Assembly (NCBI GenBank): GCA_002238965.1
Contig: MPNJ01000004.1
Coordinates: 124,001-188,000 of the forward strand
Reading direction: 5' to 3'
Origin: Nitrospinae bacterium bin107
Lineage (GTDB): Bacteria > UBA8248
DNA length: 64,000 nt
Part shown: in pieces, positions 52,465 through 61,511 of the stretch
How positions within the stretch are numbered: position 1 is the stretch's first letter
Layout: the number at the start of each line of letters is the position of its first letter
Program-made: the position numbers and the translations under genes
The notes under the pieces: model-generated
Seen by the model: only the letters and a program-made list of their open reading frames with translations
Told to the model about the DNA's origin: nothing
The model's database searches: none

Positions 52465-54390
52465 TCAGCCGATGATGCCCCCGTCATCACGCGTGATGGC
52501 GACCACCGCCGAGCGCGGCGTCGTGTCGCCGCCGTCCGGGAAATGGCTGTCGCCGCCCTTTTCGCCGGGGTGCTGGACCCCCACGAACATGGTCCGCCCG
52601 TCCGCGCTCCACTCGATGCCTGTGACCTCGCACTGCCTGGGACCCACCATGAAGCGGCGTATCTCGCCCGTCACGGGGTCACCCACGAGCATCTGGTTGT
52701 TGCCCTGTCCCGCGAAGCCCTTGGTGTTCGTGTACTTGCCGTCGGTCTGGATCCACAGCATTCCGTTCCTGTCGAACGCGAGGCCGTCGGGAGAGTTGAA
52801 CATGTTGTCCGGCGTCACGTTCTTTGAGCCTGCGTTGGCGCCCTTGTAGACGGCGGGGTTGCCCGCGACCACGTAGAGGTCCCACGTGAATGCGTTCGAG
52901 AGGTGATCACCCCCGTCCGGCGCCCAGCGGACGATCTGCCCGTAGTTGTTCTTCGCGCGGGGGTTCGGCCCGCCGACGGGGGTGGGGTCGCCGCCCTTGT
53001 TGGGCTTCACGCCCCGGTTCTTGTTGTTGGTGAGGCAGCAGTAGACCTCCGCCTTCCCGGGGTTCGCCGCCACCCACTCGGCGCGATCCATCGTCGTCGC
53101 CTTGACGGCGGAAGCCGCAACCCGCGTGTGGACGCAAATCTCAGCCATCGAGGCCATCCCGGTGGTTTTGGGCGTCAGCTCTACCCACTCGCCCCGGCCG
53201 TTATCCGCGAACTTCGCCGCGTAGAGCTTGCCCGTCTCCAGGAGATTCGAGTTGTCCCCTCCCTCGGCGTAGCGGCCCTCGCTCACGAACCTGTAGATGA
53301 ACTCGCCGCGCTCGTCGTCACCCATGTAGACGACCACCTGACCATTCGCGGCGAGGACGACCTCGGCATTCTCGTGCTTGAAGCGCCCGAGCGCGGTTCG
53401 TTTCTTGGGTGTGGATTCAGGATCGAGCGGGTCGATCTCGACGATGTAGCCCGCGCGGTTGGGCTCGTTTGCGTGTTTTGCGATGTCGAAACGCTCATCC
53501 GTCATCTCCCAGCGGTATCCCCGGCCCTTGCCGCCCACGCCGTAGCGCTTGAACTCGGGCGAAACCTTCACCCCGGAGTCGCTCGAGGAGAAATAAACGT
53601 GAAAGTTCTCCTCGCACGTGAGATACGTGCCCCACGGCGTCGCGCCGTTTCCGCAGTTGTTCCATGTGCCGAGGCAGCGGGTACCTTCGGGGTCCGCGGC
53701 CGTCTTCATGAGAGCGTGGCCCCGGGCGGGGCCGGTGATCTCCATCGGCGTGTCGGGCGTGATCTTGCGGTTGTAGGTCGAGTCCTTGACGATGGACCAT
53801 TTGCCGCCCTTTTGCGCTATCTCCATCACGGACACCCCGTGCGCCACCTTGCTCTTCCGCACGTCGTCGGCCGTCGCTGGCTTTCCGCCGCCCTTGCCTC
53901 CGTGGATGATGTCGATGTTCACATACTCGTTGTTGACGGCCAGGACGTTCCTGCCGCCCGCCTGAAAGAGCGACATGCCGTCGTTGTTGTCCCCGAAGGC
54001 GAGCTCCTGGCTCGCGCCCGTGCCGCGCGTGGCGTGGTCGAACCCGGGCCCCTTCGTCCACATGGGGTCGCCCCACCTTGCGACGACGTGCCAGCTGTAG
54101 CCCTTGGGAACGGTGATCGTATCAAGAGTGTTGGCGGGCACGGCCTCGAAGCCGAAGCGGTTCGCGTTCGCGAAGGCGGAAAGAGGATCGATTCCCCCGG
54201 CGCTCATCACGAACGCCGTCGCGGCGAAGGCGGCGCCCTTCCCCAGGAAGCCGCGTCGGGAGATCATCTTCTCCGCCAGTTTTTCAAAATCCGTCGCTTG
54301 CGGCCGCGGATAGTGGATCTCGTCGAACTCATCTGGCGAGTACTCCTCGTGCGCGGCGAGCTGCGCGTCGCGCGTTCGGTCATCAAACAT
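52465..54390 (-). CDS. PhoX-like (DUF839) secreted phosphatase-family protein
   Basis: A 641-residue beta-propeller protein of the PhoX/DUF839 family with an internal twin-arginine signal, SRRGFLGKGAAFAATAFVMSAGG (about residues 44-66), preceded by a 43-residue charged N-region. So it is exported folded by Tat. Typical PhoX segments are visible (WNNCGNGATPWGTYLTCEENFHVYF, GRFKHENAEVVLAANGQVVVYMGDDERGEFIYRF, LTNNKNRG, SPDGLAFDRNGMLWIQTDG). PhoX proteins are Ca/Fe-dependent alkaline phosphatases; phosphatase activity here is inferred. ATG 54390 is preferred to the GTG at 54393. A very long opposite-strand frame is only a shadow. Confidence 0.88.
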   Translation of the reverse strand: MFDDRTRDAQLAAHEEYSPDEFDEIHYPRPQATDFEKLAEKMISRRGFLGKGAAFAATAFVMSAGGIDPLSAFANANRFGFEAVPANTLDTITVPKGYSWHVVARWGDPMWTKGPGFDHATRGTGASQELAFGDNNDGMSLFQAGGRNVLAVNNEYVNIDIIHGGKGGGKPATADDVRKSKVAHGVSVMEIAQKGGKWSIVKDSTYNRKITPDTPMEITGPARGHALMKTAADPEGTRCLGTWNNCGNGATPWGTYLTCEENFHVYFSSSDSGVKVSPEFKRYGVGGKGRGYRWEMTDERFDIAKHANEPNRAGYIVEIDPLDPESTPKKRTALGRFKHENAEVVLAANGQVVVYMGDDERGEFIYRFVSEGRYAEGGDNSNLLETGKLYAAKFADNGRGEWVELTPKTTGMASMAEICVHTRVAASAVKATTMDRAEWVAANPGKAEVYCCLTNNKNRGVKPNKGGDPTPVGGPNPRAKNNYGQIVRWAPDGGDHLSNAFTWDLYVVAGNPAVYKGANAGSKNVTPDNMFNSPDGLAFDRNGMLWIQTDGKYTNTKGFAGQGNNQMLVGDPVTGEIRRFMVGPRQCEVTGIEWSADGRTMFVGVQHPGEKGGDSHFPDGGDTTPRSAVVAITRDDGGIIG

Positions 54391-54590
54391 CACTCATCCC
54401 CCACTTTGTGAAATTCGTGTTTAACGGTAGGCGCGCGAAAACACGCCTTTGTCGAAGCAATCCTCTTGTTCGGGAGGGATTATAGCGGCCCCTCATGGCG
54501 CGTGCGTTACAAAATCGTGGAAAGTTCATGAAAAACGGAAGGCGTGGGGATGATGATCCCGTCCGCAAGGGAAGGACCGCCTCACTGATG

Positions 54591-54618
54591 GCAGGGACAG
54601 GTCGCGACCTGTCCTTAC
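54591..54618. repeat. palindrome upstream of PhoX-like gene
   Basis: The 'ggacaggtcgcgacctgtcc' core recurs exactly as at 46099, 50560 and 57093. It sits in the 275-bp gap between two same-strand genes. Confidence 0.82.
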
Positions 54619-54665
54619 GGGTCCCTCCCCTGCCCTATCTGGATTGCTGAACGCGCCGGGACGAC

Positions 54666-55703
54666 TCAGGAAGATTTAAGCGCCGCCTCGACCTTGCGTG
54701 CGACGTCGGCCGGCACCCACTTCTTCCAGACCTTGTTGGTCTTCAGGAAGTGGATCGCGGTGACCTTCGCGTCGCCGCCGGCATCTTTCTCGAGATAGGA
54801 GAGCACTTCCGAGACGACTTTGGAGGGAAGCGAGTATTTCTCGAGGAAAGCGACGATCTCCGGATGCTTGGCCGCGAACTTGGTCGTGACCGTTTTGGGC
54901 AGCTCCATCGTCCGGTAGGCGACGGCCTTCCCGGGGTTCCCCATGGCCTCCTGCCCGCCCTTCTTGAGCGCGTTCACGTGCTTCATCATCGCGTCCCAGT
55001 CGGCCTCGTTCCACGCAGGTTCTTCGAGCTGGACGAGGTCGAGCTGCCCCAGGAGCGGCGTCGGCGCCCAGTAATAGGCCACGACCGGCTTTTTCTTGAG
55101 ATACGCCCCCTTGATGGCCGCCGCGAGCGCGCCGCCCGAACCGGGCCGGAAGTTCGTAAAATGTTTTTCAAGCCCGTAGGCGCGCAGCTTCACCGTGTTG
55201 ATGACCTCGCACGCCCAGCCGGGGATGCAGTTCACGAACCGGCCTTTTGAGGGTTCTTCGGGGTCCTTGAACAGGTGCTTGTACTTCGCGAGGTCGTAGA
55301 CCGTCTTGAGACCCGGGTTCGCCTTCTGGACGAAGCGCGGGATGAACCAGCCCTGTATGCTGTCGGGCGTGTTCACGCTCAGCTTCCTGACCTTGCCCTT
55401 CTTCTCCGCGATGTCGTACTGATCCTTCGTGCTGTCGTACCAAAGCTCCATGATCAGGTCGTTCTTCCCCTCGTAGTGGGCCGCCATGGTCGGCAGCGTG
55501 CCGCCGTAGATGAGCCGCACCCGGCAGCCGTAGCCGTGCTCGAGGATGAAGGCGGCCACCTGGCCGTGGAAATTGGCGCTGTCCCAGTTCAGGTCGCCGA
55601 TGCGGACCTTGCAGGCGGCTTCGGCCCTTCCGGGCAGGGAGACGAAGGCGCTCAGGCCGAGGATTAAGGCGAGAGCGACGATAATCAATGTCTTGGGCTT
55701 CAT
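54666..55703 (-). CDS. ProX/OpuAC-type glycine-betaine-like binding protein
   Basis: A 345-residue periplasmic substrate-binding protein with a signal peptide (KPKTLIIVALALILGLSAFVSLPGRAEA) and the OpuAC fold (KVRIGDLNWDSANFHGQVAAFILEHGYG; GWFIPRFV; PVVAYYWAPTPLLGQLDLVQLEEP). Family members bind betaine, proline betaine or choline through Trp boxes. ATG 55703 with GGAGAT upstream; the frame to 55787 is not used. No permease or ATPase is encoded nearby, making it the second orphan binding protein of the window. Confidence 0.88.
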   Translation of the reverse strand: MKPKTLIIVALALILGLSAFVSLPGRAEAACKVRIGDLNWDSANFHGQVAAFILEHGYGCRVRLIYGGTLPTMAAHYEGKNDLIMELWYDSTKDQYDIAEKKGKVRKLSVNTPDSIQGWFIPRFVQKANPGLKTVYDLAKYKHLFKDPEEPSKGRFVNCIPGWACEVINTVKLRAYGLEKHFTNFRPGSGGALAAAIKGAYLKKKPVVAYYWAPTPLLGQLDLVQLEEPAWNEADWDAMMKHVNALKKGGQEAMGNPGKAVAYRTMELPKTVTTKFAAKHPEIVAFLEKYSLPSKVVSEVLSYLEKDAGGDAKVTAIHFLKTNKVWKKWVPADVARKVEAALKSS

Positions 55704-55974
55704 GGATGATCTCCGATGTGTTGGCATTACGGACGGGACGACTTCCGCGCGCGAGTGGTTTTGTAGATGAAATTTTAGCAAGCGCAAGTCACTGCATCAA
55801 ATCCGCCGAAATGGGAGGTTGACCCTACCGCCTGAATCGAGGGTGTACGCCCTTACAGGACGCAAGAGGAAACCCCGCCTCCCCCTTCCCAAGTACGCGC
55901 GCAGGCTGTAGATTGAAGTTCGCCGAATTTGTCGCGCACAACGTCCCGAGTATGCCTTAACCCCCGAGAACCGG

Positions 55975-56859
55975 ATGAACCCCCAGCTAGTCGCCGCATC
56001 CTACGCCATGTCCACCGCCGTGGTTTTCGCTACCTTCAGCGTGTGCATCAGGAAGGGCGGCGAGCACGCAAACGCGCTCACGGGCGTCTTCATCGGCCTG
56101 TTCACATCGCTCCCCGTGATGCTCGCCGTCACCTGGTATTACTGGCAGCCTGAGTGGTGGAACCTCCATGCGTTTTTCTTCTTCTCGCTGGCGGGACTCA
56201 CCGGGCCGGCCATGTCGCGCGTGTTTCTATATCTCAGTATCTCCTACCTGGGCGTCGCGCGCGCGATGCCGTTCGTCTCGTTGACCCCACTTTTCTCCAC
56301 CTCGCTCGCCATCGCCTTCCTCGGCGAGCGGCCGGGCGCGCTCATCCTGGCGGGCACGCTTTCCATCGTCCTGGGCAGCGTCGCGCTCACCTACAAAAAA
56401 TCCGACGACACCTCATGGCAGAGAAAACACCTCATCCTCGCGTTCTTCAGCGCCGTCACCGCCGCGTTCTCGTTTCTTTTCCGAAAACTCGCCTTCGCCC
56501 ATGTCGAGGCGCCCGTCATGGGCGCCACCCTCACGACGCTGTCGGGGTTCCTCTTCCTGCTCACCTTCATCCCGCTGTTTCCAAAGGACCAGAAGCCGAA
56601 CCAGTTCGACCGCCCCAAGGCCTGGTACATCTTCGGGCTGTGCGGATTGCTGAACGCGCTCGGATTTTTCCTGCACTTCACCGCCATCAGCATCGGCGAC
56701 CTCTCGATTGTGGCTCCCCTCACCTCGACGGCCCCCATCTTCAGTCTCGCCATGAGCTTTTTCCTTCTCAGGCGCGTGGAGCGCATCACGCCCGCCATAC
56801 TCGTCGGCACGGCGTGCATGGTGGTCGGCGCGGCCCTCATCGGCTGGCGGATACGGTGA
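55975..56859 (+). CDS. EamA family permease
   Basis: A 294-residue DMT-superfamily membrane protein with about ten helices in two EamA repeats (helix 1 AASYAMSTAVVFATFSVCIRKGG; LSISYLGVARAMPFVSLTPLFSTSLAIAFLGERPG; GDLSIVAPLTSTAPIFSLAMSFFLLRRVERITPAILVGTACMVVGAALIG). Substrate unknown. ATG 55975 follows a GAGAACCGG stretch. It is not close in sequence to the EamA protein at 20913 by eye. Next gene lies 479 bp further on. Confidence 0.88.
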   Translation: MNPQLVAASYAMSTAVVFATFSVCIRKGGEHANALTGVFIGLFTSLPVMLAVTWYYWQPEWWNLHAFFFFSLAGLTGPAMSRVFLYLSISYLGVARAMPFVSLTPLFSTSLAIAFLGERPGALILAGTLSIVLGSVALTYKKSDDTSWQRKHLILAFFSAVTAAFSFLFRKLAFAHVEAPVMGATLTTLSGFLFLLTFIPLFPKDQKPNQFDRPKAWYIFGLCGLLNALGFFLHFTAISIGDLSIVAPLTSTAPIFSLAMSFFLLRRVERITPAILVGTACMVVGAALIGWRIR

Positions 56860-56878
56860 GAATCAAGACGGCGGAGAA

Positions 56879-57122
56879 GCGTAGGGACTGGCCGCCGTGC
56901 CTGTCCTGACCGGTAGTAACCACAGGGACCGGACAATTAAACAGGATTTTTCGACTACGGGCTTCAAAACACGGGCGGCCTCCGCGTCCGACCGATGTTC
57001 GTTTTTGTTTACGGCAATCTGCGGTATCGGGCTCGTAAGGACAGGCGCAGGCGTCTGTCCGGCTACGCAAATCCCATGTATCGAAACGAACCCGTAGGGA
57101 CAGGTCGCGACCTGTCCCTACG
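56879..57122. repeat. decayed and intact GGACAGG-family repeats
   Basis: The 56860-57338 gap has a degenerate GTAGGGAC..CCTGTCC unit (56879-56905), a variant taaggacaggcgcaggcgtctgtcc (57037-57061) and an intact palindrome around ggtcgcgacc (57093-57122). No gene is supported. Confidence 0.75.
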
Positions 57123-57338
57123 GAAAGCGGATGGGTTTGCGGGGAAGAATCCACGTACCGGCCTTTATTTCCCCCCGCGCAGCCCGCGAAAAAACATCCC
57201 GCAAACGATGAAATTTCCGCTACAATGTCTGATGCGCGCCGTGGGGGATGAAGCGCTGGCGCGCGCAGGTCGCCTCTGTTCCCCTGCCCTTGCGCGAAAG
57301 AGGCGCAGGCGCGAAATTGAGGGAAGGAGGGTCAGCCG

Positions 57339-58571
57339 ATGATGTTGTTTCGATTTTCACTATACGGCTTCCTCAAGAACCAGACCTATTTCGAGCCCTT
57401 CCTCATCCTCGCCTTCTTGGAAAAAGACCTCTCCTTCTTCCAGATAGGGATTCTCATCGGCTTCCGTGAGGTGTGCATCAACCTCTTCGAGATACCGAGC
57501 GGCGCGGTGGCCGACCTCTACGGCAGAAGGCGTTCGATGATATTTTCGTTCCTCGCCTATATCGCCTCGTTCCTCGTCTTCGGCCTTTCGGCTTCATTCG
57601 CCGCCCTGTTCCTCGCCATGTTCGCCTTCGCGCTCGGCGACTCGTTCCGCACCGGCACGCACAAGGCGATGATATTCGAGTGGCTCAGAATCCAGAACCG
57701 CGAGAAAGAGCGCACCCGCGTCTACGGGTTCACGCGCTCATGGTCGAAGGTGGGCTCGGCCGTCTCGGTCGTGATCGCCAGCGCGTTCATCTTCACCGGC
57801 GCGCGCTACAGCGACATCTTCCTGCTCGCCGTCATCCCCTATGCGCTCAACATCGTGAACTTCATGGGTTATCCCAAAGAACTCGAAGGCGCGCGCGCGG
57901 CGGATTCGAAAATCCCCGGCGTCTGGGGACATCTGAAAGATTCCATGCGCATGGCGTTCACCGACAGGCCGCTGCGCGGCATCCTGTTGGAATCCATGAG
58001 CTACGAGGGCACCTACAAGGTCGCGAAGGACTACATACAGCCCGTCATCAAGCAAGCCGCCTTGGGCCTTGCCCTGCTCGCCACCTGGCAGCAGCAACAG
58101 CGCGTCGCCATCCTGGTCGGGGCGGTTTACTTCGTCCTGCACTTGTTATCCAGCTTCGCCTCGCGCGGGGGGCACCGCCTCGTCGCCTCAACGGGTTCCG
58201 AGGAAGCGGCCGCGAAATCGCTGTGGGGCGCCACCGCCCTCATCTATGCGTTTCTCGCATGGGGGCTCTGGACGGGTTGGGAATCGGTGGTCATCGCGGG
58301 CTTCGTCGCCCTGGCCGTTCTGCAGAACTTCTGGCGTCCCGTGCTCATCAGCCGCATCGACGCCCACAGCACGCCCGAAGCGGGCGCGACGATACTCTCC
58401 GTCGAGACGCAGGCGAAATCGATACTCGCCATGGTGCTCGCTCCCCTCATCGGTCTTTGCGTGGACGCGTTCGGACTGGTGGGCGTGGGCGTCGTCGCCG
58501 GGCTGCTCACGCTGCCCTTCGCCCTCACAAGCCTGGGCGGCACGCGGGAGCGAGCGGTTCACCAGCCCTAG
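57339..58571 (+). CDS. MFS transporter
   Basis: A 410-residue twelve-helix membrane protein (RFSLYGFLKNQTYFEPFLILAFLEKDLSFFQIGILIGFREVCINLFEIPSGAVADLYGRRRSM). The ADLYGRRRSM loop between helices 2 and 3 is the classic MFS A-motif. Not recognised as any named subfamily. ATG 57339 sits after GAAGGAGGGTCAGCCG, with a second ATG immediately following. A frame of more than 1.1 kb overlaps in another phase and is judged a shadow. It is followed by a 155-bp gap and a ligase gene on the same strand. Confidence 0.88.
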   Translation: MMLFRFSLYGFLKNQTYFEPFLILAFLEKDLSFFQIGILIGFREVCINLFEIPSGAVADLYGRRRSMIFSFLAYIASFLVFGLSASFAALFLAMFAFALGDSFRTGTHKAMIFEWLRIQNREKERTRVYGFTRSWSKVGSAVSVVIASAFIFTGARYSDIFLLAVIPYALNIVNFMGYPKELEGARAADSKIPGVWGHLKDSMRMAFTDRPLRGILLESMSYEGTYKVAKDYIQPVIKQAALGLALLATWQQQQRVAILVGAVYFVLHLLSSFASRGGHRLVASTGSEEAAAKSLWGATALIYAFLAWGLWTGWESVVIAGFVALAVLQNFWRPVLISRIDAHSTPEAGATILSVETQAKSILAMVLAPLIGLCVDAFGLVGVGVVAGLLTLPFALTSLGGTRERAVHQP

Positions 58572-58726
58572 ATCGACGACATATCTCCTGAAATACTTGG
58601 ATTCGCCCGCTATGAAATGATAGAGTCGACGCGCCTGATTTAGAGGGGTTCGACTTAAAACCACTCTTTGCGAACGTGAAGTGTACGAAGAAGGTGCGGC
58701 CTGCGCCGCTTGCGGGAGAGCGCGTC

Positions 58727-59884
58727 GTGAGTGAAGCCGATAATCGAGAAAACCTGAAGATAACAATCGGGGTGGAGGAGGAATTCTTTCTCGTCGACCC
58801 CGATTCGCGCGACCTCATCGCCGATCCCGACCCGGCGATCTTCGAAGCCTGCGAGGCCGGCATCGAGCCGCACAAGGTTACACGCGAGGTGATTCGCTCC
58901 CAGGTCGAGACCAACACCCGGGTGTGCGCTTCGGTGGCCGAGGCGAGAGAGGCGCTGCGCGAGACCCGGCGGGTCGTCATCGAGGCGGCCGAAGCCCACG
59001 GCGCGGCGGTGCTGGGCTCCTCCACCCATCCCTTCGCGCAGTGGCGGGAGCTAAAGGTCACGGCCAAGGAGCGCTACGCGCGCTTTCTGATGACGTTCCA
59101 GGAGACCATTCGCCGTTTGGTCATCGGCGGGATGCACATCCATGCGGGCTTCGGGAACCCGGAATCCCGCATCCGCGTCATGACGGCCATCCGCCGCTAC
59201 CTGCCCGCCATCCACGCGCTCTCCACCTCTTCGCCCTTCATCGGAGGCAGCGACACGGGCTACAAGTCCTATCGCCTGAACCTCTTCGGCAACCTGCCGC
59301 GCACCAACCTGCCCCCTCCCCTGCGCACCCGGGCGGAGTTCGAGAAGATTATCTCCGAATACCAGCGAATGAAGTTCATCGAAACCGGCAGCGAAATCTG
59401 GTGGGACGTCCGCCCCGCCCACGCCTTCCCGACGCTGGAGCTTCGCATCTGCGACATCTGCCCCAGAATGGAGGACGCCATCGCCGTCACGGCGCTCTAC
59501 GTCTCTCTGCTGCGGTGGCTCACACGCCAGGACGAGGCGGGCGCGCTGCCGCCTGAGCCGCTCACCGAGATCATCGCGGAGAACCGCTGGGTGGCCCATC
59601 GCTACGGCACGCTTTCCTTCTTCGGCGACACGACCCACGAGAACGCAAGGGTGGACATCGACGACTTCGTGGGTGAACTCGTCGAGAAGCTCACCCCCGA
59701 CGCCCGCGCGCTCGGGTGCGAGGCCGAACTCCGCCACACCCTCACCATCATCCGCGAGGGCAGCGGCGCTGACCGCCAGGCCGATCTCTACCGCCTCCGC
59801 CGCCTGGAAGGCGATTCAGACGAGGAAGCCCTGCGCAAGGTGGTCGACCTGGTGCTCGCCGAAACGCGGGAGGGGGTTTTTTGA
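58727..59884 (+). CDS. carboxylate-amine ligase, YbdK/GCS2 family
   Basis: A 385-residue ATP-grasp-like enzyme of the glutamate-cysteine ligase 2 (YbdK) family. Key segments: KITIGVEEEFFLVDPDSRDL, GSSTHPFAQW, RRLVIGGMHIHAGFGNPESRI, STSSPFIGGSDTGYKSYR, EIWWDVRPAHAFPTLELRICD and the tail ENRWVAHRYG. YbdK makes gamma-glutamyl bonds weakly; the physiological role of this subgroup is uncertain. The start is GTG 58727 with GGGAG about 9 nt upstream; an upstream GTG at 58676 would add 17 unrelated residues. Confidence 0.88.
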   Translation: MSEADNRENLKITIGVEEEFFLVDPDSRDLIADPDPAIFEACEAGIEPHKVTREVIRSQVETNTRVCASVAEAREALRETRRVVIEAAEAHGAAVLGSSTHPFAQWRELKVTAKERYARFLMTFQETIRRLVIGGMHIHAGFGNPESRIRVMTAIRRYLPAIHALSTSSPFIGGSDTGYKSYRLNLFGNLPRTNLPPPLRTRAEFEKIISEYQRMKFIETGSEIWWDVRPAHAFPTLELRICDICPRMEDAIAVTALYVSLLRWLTRQDEAGALPPEPLTEIIAENRWVAHRYGTLSFFGDTTHENARVDIDDFVGELVEKLTPDARALGCEAELRHTLTIIREGSGADRQADLYRLRRLEGDSDEEALRKVVDLVLAETREGVF

Positions 59885-59941
59885 GCGACGGCGGGAGAAG
59901 CGCGCCACGGCGCAAATCCTTTATGGGCACGTCCCACAAAA

Positions 59942-59999
59942 GTGCATATATTGACACGAATAACTTGACACACGACCGAAGGCGTGCGAATATATGCAC
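59942..59999. promoter_or_regulatory. hicAB promoter with inverted-repeat operator
   Basis: GTGCATATATT (59942-59952) is exactly complementary to AATATATGCAC (59989-59999). Between them lies TTGACA (59965-59970) with a -10-like aatata/gaatat at about 59988-59994, 17-18 bp away. The right arm overlaps the -10 and expected start. The HicB ribbon-helix-helix domain would be the natural repressor. The HicA ATG is only 5 bp after the repeat. Confidence 0.6.
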
Positions 60000-60004
60000 G
60001 CTTA

Positions 60005-60211
60005 ATGGGTGATATAATACCAATAGAAACCAACAGAAACAAAATCAAGCGCAGGTTGGAAAGTGACGGCTGGTATCTCTCGCGCCACGGCTCGAACCAC
60101 GACATCTATCGGCACCCGCGCAAAAGCGGCACGATTACGCTGCCGCGCCACCGGACGCTCACGCCAGGGGTCGTCCGTACGATTGCCGCACGAGCCGGAT
60201 GGACAGACTAG
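60005..60211 (+). CDS. hicA: HicA-type mRNA interferase toxin
   Basis: A 68-residue double-stranded-RNA-binding-fold toxin that cleaves mRNA. The KIKRRLESDGWYLSRHGSNHDIYRHPRKSGTITLPRH block carries the catalytic His in the 'GSNHDIYRHP' motif; TPGVVRTIAARAG closes the fold. The ATG at 60005 has no ribosome-binding site and lies just at the predicted transcription start, so a leaderless message is likely; an alternative GTG at 59984 is inside the operator. It is 12 bp upstream of hicB. Confidence 0.88.
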   Translation: MGDIIPIETNRNKIKRRLESDGWYLSRHGSNHDIYRHPRKSGTITLPRHRTLTPGVVRTIAARAGWTD

Positions 60212-60223
60212 GAGGGCACGACT

Positions 60224-60610
60224 ATGACCCGATACCCCGCATTGATCGATGGTGAGCAGGGCGCATACGGCGTCATCTTCCCTGATCTTCCCGGCATTGC
60301 CGCCATGGGCAAGACCCTGGATGAGGCGCTCATCAACGCCGAGGAAGCCTTGCGCGACTACGTGATTGAGGCGGAAAAGCACGACGAAGAGGTTCTCCCT
60401 CCGACCGCCATCGATAACGTAGACACCCCGCCCGGGTGCGTGCTCGTCTCCATTCCGATGATTCGCCTCTCGGGACGCAGCGTCCGAGCCAATCTGTCGC
60501 TTGACGAGGGCGTCGCCGCCTTTATCGACGGCGAAGCCGCCAGGCGCGGGATGACGCGGACGGCCTACGTCGAATGGATGGCGCGTCGCGTCGCGCAGAT
60601 GGGGGGGTAG
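60224..60610 (+). CDS. hicB: HicB-type antitoxin
   Basis: A 128-residue antitoxin: N-terminal RNase H-like partial fold (YPALIDGEQGAYGVIFPDLPGIAAMGKTLDEALINAEEALRDYV), typical of HicB, and a C-terminal ribbon-helix-helix DNA-binding part (VRANLSLDEGVAAFIDGEAARRGMTRTAYVEWMA). It blocks HicA and is expected to bind the inverted repeat upstream of hicA. It has a strong ribosome site (AGGAGG 8 nt before ATG 60224), unlike hicA, so antitoxin should be made in excess. Confidence 0.92.
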   Translation: MTRYPALIDGEQGAYGVIFPDLPGIAAMGKTLDEALINAEEALRDYVIEAEKHDEEVLPPTAIDNVDTPPGCVLVSIPMIRLSGRSVRANLSLDEGVAAFIDGEAARRGMTRTAYVEWMARRVAQMGG

Positions 60611-60734
60611 CGTCGCGCTCGAAAACAAAAAGCCCGCATGAACATATTAGGCGACGCGCACGCTCTCCGGGAATCCAGAGAAGACGTTTGGGGCTGACGT
60701 GCAGTTGCACCGAACGGCATAGACGGAAGAAGTC

Positions 60735-61511
60735 ATGAAATGGTGGGAAGGACTAGGCAAAGACAACCAGGGAAGCCGTCCGCGTTGTGTATTACTCACA
60801 GACGGCAACCGAAACGAAGTCGCCAAATGCCTGACTCAATTGGTGGATTCTCCAAGCGTGGCAGTATCTCCTGATAATGAATGGAGGCCTTGCGGCAAGA
60901 CTTCCGTCAAAGAACCCCAACTAGATAAATCGGACAATTTCGTTTCGCCCGCGATCCGATTCAAACTTCAGAACTGGTGGATAGCCGCTCCAAGAGGATC
61001 ACGTACGCCAACTTGGGACATAGCCAGCACCTGCGAAATTATGGGAGAGCAGGGACTTCTTCTACTCGAAGCCAAAGCTCATGAAAACGAATTGTCTGTT
61101 TCAGGCAAAACACCACCTAAGCTAGGTGCTAAACCAAACAGCCACAAAAACCATGAAAAAATCGCTCAGGCGATCTCGAAGGCGTACGACGGGCTAACGA
61201 AACTGACCGGAAACCCTTGGAATTTATCCAGAGACACGCATTACCAGTTGTCGAACCGGATCGCCTGGTCCTGGAAACTGGCTTCGCTGGGAATCCCCGT
61301 CGTTCTCGTCTATCTGGGATTCCTCAATACCAAGGATATGGCGAAAAACGGGAAATTGTTCAAGTCCAAGGCGGATTGGGAGCGTGCGCTCATAAACCAT
61401 AGTAATGGAATTGTCGACAATTCGTGCTGGGGAAAATGCCTCGATTGCAACTGCACACCCTTCATCCCGTTGATCCGTGTGTTTAACCAGCCATTCGATC
61501 CATGTGCCTGA
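60735..61511 (+). CDS. candidate PD-(D/E)XK nuclease-fold protein
   Basis: A 258-residue protein whose central core looks like a PD-(D/E)XK site: TPTWDIASTCEI with D95, then LLLLEAKAHENEL with E112-A-K114. Also a block NHEKIAQAISKAYDGLTK and LSNRIAWSWKLASLGIPVVLVYLGFLN. I recall similar proteins annotated as hypothetical and cannot name a family. It has no membrane segments. ATG 60735 follows GGAAGAAG. The DNA is visibly AT-richer than the neighbours, which suggests acquisition. It lies just past hicAB, in a small mobile-type neighbourhood. Nuclease activity is inferred. Confidence 0.65.
   Translation: MKWWEGLGKDNQGSRPRCVLLTDGNRNEVAKCLTQLVDSPSVAVSPDNEWRPCGKTSVKEPQLDKSDNFVSPAIRFKLQNWWIAAPRGSRTPTWDIASTCEIMGEQGLLLLEAKAHENELSVSGKTPPKLGAKPNSHKNHEKIAQAISKAYDGLTKLTGNPWNLSRDTHYQLSNRIAWSWKLASLGIPVVLVYLGFLNTKDMAKNGKLFKSKADWERALINHSNGIVDNSCWGKCLDCNCTPFIPLIRVFNQPFDPCA

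Noticed and set aside
52903-54411. A 502-codon plus-strand open frame
   Set aside because: Antisense to the PhoX-like gene with its Tat signal and conserved blocks; no domain seen in the opposite frame.
57473-58591. A 372-codon plus-strand frame overlapping the MFS gene
   Set aside because: His/Arg-rich without motifs; the MFS frame has a ribosome site and clear helices.
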